Shown: piece by piece, positions 8,801 through 14,954 of the stretch | Layout of the letters: each line of letters starts with the position of its first letter | Numbering within the stretch: the stretch's first letter is position 1 | Source of the DNA: Allomuricauda sp. | GTDB taxonomy: Bacteria; Bacteroidota; Bacteroidia; Flavobacteriales; Flavobacteriaceae | Assembly: GCA_028284725.1 (NCBI GenBank) | Contig: JANQRD010000050.1 | Coordinates: forward strand, 1-33,141 | Direction of reading: 5' to 3' | DNA: 33,141 bases | The notes under the pieces: model-generated | The model's database searches: none | What the model saw: only the letters and a program-made list of their open reading frames with translations | Told to the model about the DNA's origin: nothing | Program-made: the position numbers and the translations under genes

Positions 8801-8897
8801 GCAACAGTTTTAATGCCTCAGTCAGCGCCGAACCCGAAAAGGACCCTAGGGAAACACCCCCGCCCATGGCCAAACAGACCCGTAATGTTGTATTCAT
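5859..8897 (-). CDS. Large patatin-like phospholipase
   Basis: Serine acyl-hydrolase with a Ser-Asp dyad. The oxyanion loop GGGVSLG is at 12-18, the nucleophile elbow G-A-S-A-G at 54-58 (Ser56), ASALACGAFPIAFPP at about 294-308, and the catalytic Asp in YVDGGTFNNEP (Asp396). There is no signal peptide, so it is cytosolic. At 1012 residues it is far longer than a patatin domain. Long insertions lie between the Ser and Asp motifs, and some 600 residues follow, with a glycine-rich hydrophobic stretch at about 757-783 that may insert into or touch membrane. The likely substrate is phospholipid or another lipid ester. It starts 54 nt after the barrel-protein gene and ends 24 nt before DUF2059. Activity is well supported by motifs; the biological role is unknown. 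Confidence 0.9.
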   Translation of the reverse strand: MNTTLRVCLAMGGGVSLGSFSGSALTEALKLLLIYGKDEQGNPYKNVVVDGMSGASAGAIALTILLRCLVDYKSMLLKGMPVEDAEKGKAMEDLTSDREMLLEKELADIYFKGSLENFNKLGTTKTESLKALQLSQKIQEILWVDSVDAEQLYGSRIKKDYQHRLDDSFGLLERRHMEKLIAEYLLDGTPNIENLEVLDKDRVLFACSLTNILPMPINPNEDKLNDLRKNVLNSTGVFNHAEVRVIDYVFNETICENKPSDNRWLKFSAHPNQEDKRRTHFDVTKDEAWAIISASALACGAFPIAFPPVLLKRYQEEYDVGEQKTGAGKRLTDASIMRTSFKVKQGAEQLITEWPNAFLEVQRDIKDIEEERRNSFFNDSSGTRMDYKSFNFPYVDGGTFNNEPIKEAYRIASFQDYKRRDVETTERLVLFVDPIVRKEQFPNFNVSSFSPILGNGDPKESSEISKLSGAVGSLIGLLKDQGRIKEGDRIRDISENLALKEVLFQYLGENEDIMLSTEVCLKAFDKILSNLNENIISIGTRQPIEYFIEQLRTENGEKWEGKDLDQLEQEAESIAEDLFEATKSPTLDEIFTVFGIKGKRKSINIFAATVFKVMADVSLDTAGKNPKAINAAILPINEKKQIIHLPGTEIEAFAGFASKPSKKYAFEYGRFATLKALGEIDGFRDPGKGGAYLQNVPNGSVPLVDLNEYFKQSIRDSNFYSETNDYELNLIKDLFEPTLSRIKSLLPKALQKVWKVPGIFTIPLGGVLATIGGVFVGVGAIFKGKSLSIRSLLVGVASKSADSVNYISHAPITISLIGENFSKPFYRWHTKKRRIKVTVGFDKGDSEEITAIRSKDKNRIWFRLYLLKHTTKGEFHMTKQHQAVMPSGSKGDPIIRMVADYQTMLPNTKKPNMHLDPNLDFDAWAKALRNSFPKEVSWIKVEGLKRTIGLPSNKLNSKKRSLYHSLKNHNFHVNPMLEFDTRKPYDEWYFKENTQSFDDELLQNVQLGLYNK

Positions 8898-8930
8898 TTC
8901 TTCTTAGTTTATTGTCATTGGTTAACTTGA

Positions 8931-8947
8931 TTACCGCGTTCCGGTAA
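8931..8947 (-). other. Intercistronic hairpin between barrel protein and patatin genes
   Basis: TTACCG (8931-8936) and CGGTAA (8942-8947) form a perfect 6-bp stem with a 5-nt loop, 4 nt after the stop codon of the 770-residue gene. No T run follows. It sits in the only sizeable gap of the first four genes of the operon and could shape mRNA stability or partial termination. Confidence 0.25.
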
Positions 8948-8951
8948 GATT

Positions 8952-11264
8952 CTATTCTCGTGACCTGGTATAAAAATTCAAAAGGGGGATGTCCACAGCA
9001 ATAAAGGCCTTTACAGTTAAGGCCAAATCTGAATCCACATTTGTGGCACTTGCCGTAACGCTACGAAGCTGAGGCCCCAACTGCCCGCCTAAACCAATTG
9101 AAATGGGCCATTTGGCCAAACCTGCAACATAGTAGATTCCTGGGGCAAAAATATTTTCAAACTTAAATTCTGGCAATTCCTCAGTTTTGTTATCACCAAA
9201 TCGAAAACTGGTTACAGCACCTATATCCAAAAGTGAAAGAAACCAGGTTCCAGAACCCTTTTCGGTAAAGGCACCATCTTTACCTGCTCTATACCACCCC
9301 CTACTCAGGGCAACTCCAATAGGAGCGTTTACCCCAAAAGTAAAGCCCAAATCGCCAGTATCCCCATTCCGTTCCATACCTGGGGAAAGGCCTACATAAG
9401 CATTTAGTGCTACATTGGATTTTGATTTTTTCTTTATGGATGCGCTGCCAGCGGGCAAAGCTATTGACTCAATAATCTTTTTAACCTCTTCTGAATTTTC
9501 GGCCTGAGCTATGCCGGCGGCCAGATTTCCATACTTTAACAATTTTGGTAATACACCCTTGTATTTTCGTACAAACTCATTGAGTATTGAATCGCTGTTT
9601 TCAGTGATTTCCTTGATGATGGCATTTAAATTCTTGACCAAGCCATTTATTTTTTCCTTATCCAGATTGTCCTGTTCTAACTTGTTCCAGTAGTCCTTTA
9701 ATGCGACATAGGTTTTTTGTTGCTCAAAAAATGTATGTCTACCAAGGAAAGTACCCACATCAGATAACACATTGCTATTTACTAATTTCACTTTGGGCAA
9801 GAGTGTTTGAATATCCTGTTTGATTGTGGTTAAGTTGTCGGAGTAGAATTCCTTAAGTTGTGTTTCTTCAAAGACTGATTTTTCCAAAGCACTTTGTAAG
9901 TTGAGGATGGCCCCGAAGTATTGTTTTTCCCGTATATCTAAATAGAGATCGCCTGCCACATGCGCTAAGTCAAAATACTTTTCAAAATCCACTTTGTTTA
10001 GGTTGATATATTGACTAAGGATAGGAATATCAGCTAAGGAAAGACTATGCTCCAATAAATCGATACTCGCGGTATAGAATTCATAATGTTCGTTATAGGT
10101 AGATTTTTGCTTATCACCAATATTCAATTCTTCGATGGCCTTTAAACTCCGGTCTACCCGTTGCGCATTGGCAATAAGTGCCTTTAAGAACACCTTTATT
10201 GAGGCAATATTATCGGAATATAATTGTGTGCTTGATTTAAGTTCTTGTAGAACCTCCTGGAATGTTTTTTGCGGATCAGCCCCCTCAAAGGCAATACCCT
10301 TAGCTTGTTGATATAAGAGTCCTAAGTAAATGTTCAGGGTAACATTATCATCCCCTTTGAAAAGTTCCTTGATTTGATCAGAAGTTATCCAATACCTGTC
10401 TTCCGAGGTTGAACGTAAAGATTGGGAAATCAAATCCAACACCTCAAGGCTGGGGCCAAAGTTATTGATGGTCGTGTTATTGCGATTATGTTCCTTTAGA
10501 GTAGTCAGCACATCTCCTGGATGCTTTCCGTTTTGTAATTCTTGCGCAACCAATAACGCATTGTCCAAAATATCCTTTATCAAGGGTTTTTGGGCGAAGT
10601 AGTCTTTTAACAAATCTGAATTGATGTAGGTACGTAGATTGGGAATGATAGTCTTTAGGTCTTCTTGAAAGGTTTCCCGGAGCATGTTGATGTAGCCAGA
10701 AAAGTTATATATCTCGTCTCCTATGGAAAGGAGCAGTGTATAGGTATTGGGAAACAATAGTTTGAGTTCTTGGAAATGTTCCAGATCTTCCTTGAATTTT
10801 TTAAAAAAAGTAATGGTCAACTCTTGTTTGGTACGCTCTACCAAAAATTTGGCTAGACCATCTATAAGGGTTGTAGTGTTAAAACCCGATACTGGATTCA
10901 GTGTTTTTTGAGAAACTTCAGAACCTGAAACAAATTCATCGGCAAGTCCTTCTACAACATCAGCGTCAAACAATTCTGAAATAAACGGATTGTAATTTTC
11001 TGTTTGGATCGTGTCTTGAACTTCGGTAACAAAATTTTGTAGATCTGCCATCGACTCCGGAAAGTAAGCCTGAAATACGGTTAAGTAATCTTGAATCGAT
11101 ATTGAATCCTTAGTTTCAACTTTAAATTTTTTTGTTGAGGAATCAATATATAGTCTGAGCAACAGGGCGTCATAATATGGGTTTATCGATTCAATTTCAT
11201 TTTGTTGTGAATGCACAAATGAAAATGTTGAGACGATAAGAAAGACTGAGACTATATTTTTCAT
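8952..11264 (-). CDS. Exported helical protein with a probable C-terminal outer-membrane barrel
   Basis: A signal peptide (1-19, cleaved near VHS-QQ) precedes about 590 residues of alpha-helical, Leu/Lys/Glu-rich sequence with no recognised domain. From about 616 the sequence changes to alternating aromatic and small residues typical of beta-strands: LNAYVGLSPGMER, LGFTFGVNAPIGVAL, FLSLLDIGAVTSFRFG, ISIGLGGQLGPQLRS, and a final strand near DIPLLNFY. This suggests a small outer-membrane barrel carrying a long periplasmic helical arm. The start codon overlaps the protease stop as ATGA. The family is not recognised with certainty; the membrane assignment is inference from the strand pattern. Confidence 0.8.
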   Translation of the reverse strand: MKNIVSVFLIVSTFSFVHSQQNEIESINPYYDALLLRLYIDSSTKKFKVETKDSISIQDYLTVFQAYFPESMADLQNFVTEVQDTIQTENYNPFISELFDADVVEGLADEFVSGSEVSQKTLNPVSGFNTTTLIDGLAKFLVERTKQELTITFFKKFKEDLEHFQELKLLFPNTYTLLLSIGDEIYNFSGYINMLRETFQEDLKTIIPNLRTYINSDLLKDYFAQKPLIKDILDNALLVAQELQNGKHPGDVLTTLKEHNRNNTTINNFGPSLEVLDLISQSLRSTSEDRYWITSDQIKELFKGDDNVTLNIYLGLLYQQAKGIAFEGADPQKTFQEVLQELKSSTQLYSDNIASIKVFLKALIANAQRVDRSLKAIEELNIGDKQKSTYNEHYEFYTASIDLLEHSLSLADIPILSQYINLNKVDFEKYFDLAHVAGDLYLDIREKQYFGAILNLQSALEKSVFEETQLKEFYSDNLTTIKQDIQTLLPKVKLVNSNVLSDVGTFLGRHTFFEQQKTYVALKDYWNKLEQDNLDKEKINGLVKNLNAIIKEITENSDSILNEFVRKYKGVLPKLLKYGNLAAGIAQAENSEEVKKIIESIALPAGSASIKKKSKSNVALNAYVGLSPGMERNGDTGDLGFTFGVNAPIGVALSRGWYRAGKDGAFTEKGSGTWFLSLLDIGAVTSFRFGDNKTEELPEFKFENIFAPGIYYVAGLAKWPISIGLGGQLGPQLRSVTASATNVDSDLALTVKAFIAVDIPLLNFYTRSRE

Positions 11265-12379
11265 GACGATAGTGATTTTTCTAGTTTATTAAAGGCCCTT
11301 TCGGGGTTAATTATTCCGTTACCAAATAAGTTTTTGTCCATGGAATCCTCGAAGTCACAGGTATCCAAAATTATCTTTGGAATATTCCAAGTTTGAATTG
11401 GGATAGATGGTTTTATTTTTCTTGCATAGGAAATCATCAATGCCGCTATGCCAGCAACATATGGAGTGGCGTAACTTGTTCCATTATAAGATCTCAGACC
11501 ACTGGAGGTTAAATCTATCAACCTTAAGGATTGCCCGGGAGCAACCAAATCGGTTCTTAATGTTTTAGAAGATCTATCTGCAATTTTCCTTTGGTCAGTA
11601 ACCGAACCCACTGCCAATGTTGATTTGTAAAAAGCAGGATAGTGTTCTTCAATCCTTTTCTTGTTAATGGTGTTACCTACTGCGCAAATAATTATTTTAT
11701 TTTTATTTGCCATGATGGCTTTTTCCAATTTTTCCATAGCCTCATCCGTCTTCTTCTTCAAGAAATAACTAATTGAAATAATATCTGCGTCAGAAGCGGC
11801 ACATTTATTCAATGCATCAATCAGAACATTTATATCATTCTTTCCTTTTTTTATTATTCCTGCGAAAATGGATGACTCAGGAGCAATACCATATAAATCC
11901 TTTACGGAACCATTAATTACACTGGTAACTCTTGTGCCATGACCATTTTCATCTTTAAAATCTCCATTGTCATTAACATAATTCCATCCAACAACATCTT
12001 GTCTGGAATAAGGATGATCAAAGGAATAACCAGTATCAAGAACAATTACTTTAGCCCCTTTTCCTAAACCATATTTTCTCCAAACCTTATCTAGACCATA
12101 ATCGACTTGCCACCATTGTAGTTTTGAATGTTCAATTTTCTTTTTGTGGTTTACTTCTTTAAACGTTGGAACGTTTGCAAGCTTAACCCCCCCACTCCAA
12201 TAAAAATTATCGCTGTTCTTATCCTTAAACCATTTCGTGTTCCCTCTAAAATCAGCTCCTTCATATAGCTTGTCCTCCACTTCTATTACAGATCCTGGGG
12301 TCAGGTAGTAGTGGCAGTCAGCATTAATATTGGGCGCCCCTACCCTTACATTTAAGTATTTTGAGACCGTAACTTTCAT
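11261..12379 (-). CDS. Cytosolic subtilisin-like (S8) protease with SH3-like N-terminus
   Basis: Serine endopeptidase with the full catalytic set: Asp115 in VIVLDTGYSFDHP, His147 in NGHGTRV, oxyanion Asn236 in CAVGN and Ser302 in NGTSYATPYVAG. There is no signal peptide and no obvious inhibitor-type prodomain. Residues 1-70 instead look like a small SH3-like barrel (LNVR...FYWSGGV). At 372 residues it is a compact catalytic domain plus this module. The ATG overlaps the preceding stop as TAATG, and the stop overlaps the next start as ATGA, so it is tightly coupled to both neighbours. The gene looks more AT-rich than the patatin gene. A cytosolic protease beside a cytosolic lipase suggests proteolytic control or joint effector action, which is inference. 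Confidence 0.92.
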   Translation of the reverse strand: MKVTVSKYLNVRVGAPNINADCHYYLTPGSVIEVEDKLYEGADFRGNTKWFKDKNSDNFYWSGGVKLANVPTFKEVNHKKKIEHSKLQWWQVDYGLDKVWRKYGLGKGAKVIVLDTGYSFDHPYSRQDVVGWNYVNDNGDFKDENGHGTRVTSVINGSVKDLYGIAPESSIFAGIIKKGKNDINVLIDALNKCAASDADIISISYFLKKKTDEAMEKLEKAIMANKNKIIICAVGNTINKKRIEEHYPAFYKSTLAVGSVTDQRKIADRSSKTLRTDLVAPGQSLRLIDLTSSGLRSYNGTSYATPYVAGIAALMISYARKIKPSIPIQTWNIPKIILDTCDFEDSMDKNLFGNGIINPERAFNKLEKSLSS

Positions 12380-14277
12380 TATCCTACACGATCTTTTATG
12401 GAAACACCATTATTTGTATTACCACTAGTACCCTTTTCACGGGCTTCCGACTTTCGTGGTCTAATGGAATTCCGTAATACGATGAGTTTGTTCAGTAGGT
12501 CAAACCAGAAGGGAGAACCTAGGGAAATGGCCAAAGCCGTTAAAAAGTAGCCCCAAAAATTATTGAGATCAAAGGCATGACTTCTTTTGTATTTCCCTTT
12601 TTTAACACGAAGTAAACCAGCGTTATATGTTTTAACATCCACACTAGGGACGCACTTCTTGAAAAGTACGGTATCCAATGATTTATGAATCTTAAAATAT
12701 CCCTTCTTAGAACCCTGTAGAATAATTTTATTCCAGCGTTTTAAAATGGTATCCGGCCCAAACCACATCGTATCTTTATTCGGCATTATTATAGAGTCGA
12801 CCAACGTCTCTTTTTTGCCATTTCCATTATTAACTAAGTTTTTCCTCTTATAATTTTGTTTTGTTATTGAAATGATTTTTCCTGCTTTATCCATAAGAAA
12901 TGCGGTGTCCCTGCCTTTAATCTTATGATTGATTTTTAAGTCCATTTGAATAATTACAGAATCTATGTTATTGGATTTCAACTTATTTTTTTTGGTGGCC
13001 ATTAATGAATCGGTATAAAAAGCAACATCATCCGGAATATGCCAGTTTGTGGCTATTATATTCTGGGCATTTTCGATATCCCCTTCAAGCTTTTTTGCTA
13101 CCTTTTGAAGTGAGTCTTTGGTCTTTTGAAAACGTTCAATTTGATCGCTCTCGGCTGCCACTTTTTGTAATGAGTCTCTGATCTTCTGAAGACGTTTAAT
13201 TTCATCGCTCTCTGGTGCTTCCTTTTGTAAGGAATCTATGGTCTTCTGAATACGTTCAATTTCATCGCTTTTTGTTGCTTCGTCCTGTGAGGAATCTTTG
13301 TTTTCAACTTGACCCTGCTCATTTAACTCCTGAGAATATTCGATAGCAAGTTGCACCAATTGTTCCCTTGCTTCGGGATCTGCCGATAACTTTTTAATAA
13401 TATCAACGGTATTGGCGTTAAAACTTACCGCAAGAAAAAATCCGATTATAAACAGAAAATACTGCACCCGACGTTTGAACCAACCGCGAGCACGTTCCAT
13501 CGTGTCATCAAACCATTGTTCAAGAAAAAAAGTGAATTTTTCAAGATCATTTTGGGCATCAACCAAGAGTGATTCCAAATGTTTTTTGGTATCCGAATTC
13601 TCAGGAAGCGAAGCAATCCCTCCCTTAATTTTTTCAAGTAAGGACCCCTCTTTGGCAGAATCCTTTAACTCTTGAAATTGTTTTTTTAAACCTTGATTTA
13701 CCTGGACCACTTCGGTAATACCCTGAATTTTATCTGCAACCTCTAATCCGTTAAACCAATCGGCTAAACTTTGATTTTTATTTTTCCTTTTCTCAAATTT
13801 CTCTTTTAATCGCAGGACGCCAGTTTCACTTTTAAAGGCCTCATCCAAAATCTCCGGGAGATCATCCAAGTTATTTAGAATAACATTATTATAGTAGTTT
13901 TCTTTAATAGCGTCTATGATCGTTTTAGAAAAATTCTGGGGTGCGATGTAGGAAGGTTTATTGGCGAAACCACCAGCACTGAGATACTTGATGGAAGGTT
14001 GGTCATAAAATGCCTTAAATAACCCATCGTTTTTTAGGTTGCTAGCAAACCCAATCTGCTTTGCGAGGAAATTGGCCACTTTATAGAGGACTCTTTCAAG
14101 ATACCATTTGGTGTGCTTTTCATCCTTGAGCATACGACGAAGGGCATATCGCAAATTCCGTGCACGTAAACCACATAATGTGTTAACGATTTCCATGATA
14201 ACTGTTGCAAAAAGGCTGTACAACAAGTAGATAAATACCAGCCCTATCACTACATCTAAAGCTACACTTCCGGTCAT
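12379..14277 (-). CDS. Three-TM inner-membrane protein with a periplasmic coiled coil, first gene of the operon
   Basis: TM segments are at about 4-31, 271-289 and 572-592. Charge placement (RARNLRYALRR after the first, KRR before the second, a basic tail after the third) suggests a cytosolic region at 32-270, a periplasmic loop at 290-570 and a cytosolic C-terminal tail. The loop carries three 20-residue repeats at 337-396. Two blocks, WFDDTMERARGWFKRRVQYF and ALAISLGSPFWFDLLNK, resemble a widespread uncharacterised bacterial membrane family I recall from other phyla; I could not search for it. The stop overlaps the protease start as TAATG. As first gene it is a good candidate for the membrane sensor or anchor of the system. 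Function is unknown. Confidence 0.82.
   Translation of the reverse strand: MTGSVALDVVIGLVFIYLLYSLFATVIMEIVNTLCGLRARNLRYALRRMLKDEKHTKWYLERVLYKVANFLAKQIGFASNLKNDGLFKAFYDQPSIKYLSAGGFANKPSYIAPQNFSKTIIDAIKENYYNNVILNNLDDLPEILDEAFKSETGVLRLKEKFEKRKNKNQSLADWFNGLEVADKIQGITEVVQVNQGLKKQFQELKDSAKEGSLLEKIKGGIASLPENSDTKKHLESLLVDAQNDLEKFTFFLEQWFDDTMERARGWFKRRVQYFLFIIGFFLAVSFNANTVDIIKKLSADPEAREQLVQLAIEYSQELNEQGQVENKDSSQDEATKSDEIERIQKTIDSLQKEAPESDEIKRLQKIRDSLQKVAAESDQIERFQKTKDSLQKVAKKLEGDIENAQNIIATNWHIPDDVAFYTDSLMATKKNKLKSNNIDSVIIQMDLKINHKIKGRDTAFLMDKAGKIISITKQNYKRKNLVNNGNGKKETLVDSIIMPNKDTMWFGPDTILKRWNKIILQGSKKGYFKIHKSLDTVLFKKCVPSVDVKTYNAGLLRVKKGKYKRSHAFDLNNFWGYFLTALAISLGSPFWFDLLNKLIVLRNSIRPRKSEAREKGTSGNTNNGVSIKDRVG
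13090..13269 (-). repeat. Three tandem 60-bp repeats inside the membrane-protein gene
   Basis: Codons 337-396 hold three 20-residue units of the form SD(E/Q)I-(E/K)R-x-QK-xx-DSLQK-x-A. The DNA repeats with a 60-bp period with mostly scattered substitutions. The units fit a helix or coiled coil in the periplasmic loop. The high similarity suggests recent tandem duplication, so copy number may vary between strains. Confidence 0.85.
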
Positions 14278-14331
14278 TCCAATTTGTTTTTAATTAATAC
14301 CTAACCTATCCAATTAAATATTGTAAAGGAG

Positions 14332-14347
14332 TACCTATAAATAGGTA
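14332..14347. promoter_or_regulatory. Palindrome upstream of the patatin operon (candidate operator)
   Basis: TACCTAT-AA-ATAGGTA is a perfect palindrome with 7-bp arms, 55 nt upstream of the first start codon of the operon. Its size, symmetry and location suit a dimeric repressor or activator site. No regulator gene lies in the operon. Confidence 0.4.
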
Positions 14348-14432
14348 TTTTCTGATTCTTAATGGGGGAAGCAAGTCTTAGTAGGTCAATTCTTTGGAGT
14401 ACTTCAAGTTAGAAATTAACCTTGAAAACAAA

Positions 14433-14471
14433 TTGCAGGAAAACCTTAAAAATTCTGGGGGTTTTCCGCAA
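14433..14471. other. Bulged hairpin in the intergenic region
   Basis: TTGC plus GGAAAACC (one bulged A at 14437) pairs with GGTTTTCC plus GCAA, giving 12 bp around a 14-nt loop. No T run follows on the plus strand. It could be an RNA structure or a DNA site; nothing in the sequence decides which. Confidence 0.35.
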
Positions 14472-14493
14472 TTCTATACCTTTTACCCTCAGC

Positions 14494-14516
14494 CATGCTT
14501 CGACAGGCTCAGCATG
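14494..14516. repeat. Dispersed intergenic repeat fragment (TTCGACAGGCTCAGCATGA type)
   Basis: CATGCT and AGCATG close a small stem around TCGACAGGCTC. The sequence is related to 113-150 and, from memory, to repeats found between genes in many flavobacteria. It is listed as a fragment because only the core is visible. Confidence 0.45.
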
Positions 14517-14640
14517 ACAATTTTGAACGGCTTCCGGTTCGGCAAATAAGTATTTTCTCGCTTCATTTCTATTTAATAAATGGGTGCCCGTGAACCCTAA
14601 AGGATTTCATTACCTTTTTAAAGAGGCTTTTATTAAGACT

Positions 14641-14729
14641 TTTTCAGGAAATTAGGGTGAAGCAACACATGCTTTTCTAATGCAAAGAGACATAATGCAA
14701 AACATTATGATACAAATGGCTTATTAATT
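14641..14729. repeat. Right copy of a diverged direct repeat flanking the patatin operon
   Basis: It contains the 17-nt core AACATTATGATACAAAT (14701-14717), identical to 4125-4141, with gapped similarity on both sides as described for the left copy. This copy has no intact version of the 53-codon frame that ends inside the left copy. The two copies bracket the operon in the same orientation, about 10.6 kb apart. Confidence 0.5.
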
Positions 14730-14954
14730 TTCTAGCAAGAAGATAGTTGTATTAATGTAAATTCTTTTTACAAGTACTGTAAAATTACTTTACACAGAAG
14801 ACTGATTAAAGATAATATTTTGAATTGTATTATGCTGATAATCAATTAAATGAATTTTCGGCACATGTATGGATACAAAAAAATTGAAGGTACTTAAGAA
14901 AGTGCTGAAATCAATTTGAGAAATTTGATCCATTAGTAACGAATAGCTACAACC

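Larger units (their letters stand above)
14278..14954. other. Gene-less divergent intergenic region between the patatin operon and the permease
   Basis: About 680 nt with no convincing gene. Only very short frames occur, such as a 15-codon frame near 14682. It holds a palindrome (14332-14347), a bulged hairpin (14433-14471), a dispersed-repeat fragment (14494-14516) and the right copy of the direct repeat (14641-14729). It must contain the promoters of both divergent transcripts, but I find no exact TAnnTTTG element in either direction. The length and AT richness are unusual beside the tightly packed operon. Confidence 0.6.

Noticed and set aside
13090..13269. 60-bp tandem repeat considered as a CRISPR-like array
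   Set aside because: The units are contiguous without spacers and read in frame as coiled-coil repeats.
4175..14277. Patatin operon considered as a CBASS system
   Set aside because: No cGAS-like nucleotidyltransferase, ubiquitin-like processing or other CBASS accessory gene is present; the patatin is also far longer than CapV.
4175..14277. Patatin operon considered as a prophage or transposon
   Set aside because: No integrase, transposase, capsid, tail or replication gene is seen; only flanking repeats hint at insertion.
14682..14729. 15-codon frame overlapping the right flanking repeat
   Set aside because: The corresponding positions of the left copy are not read in the same way, so coding is not conserved between the copies.
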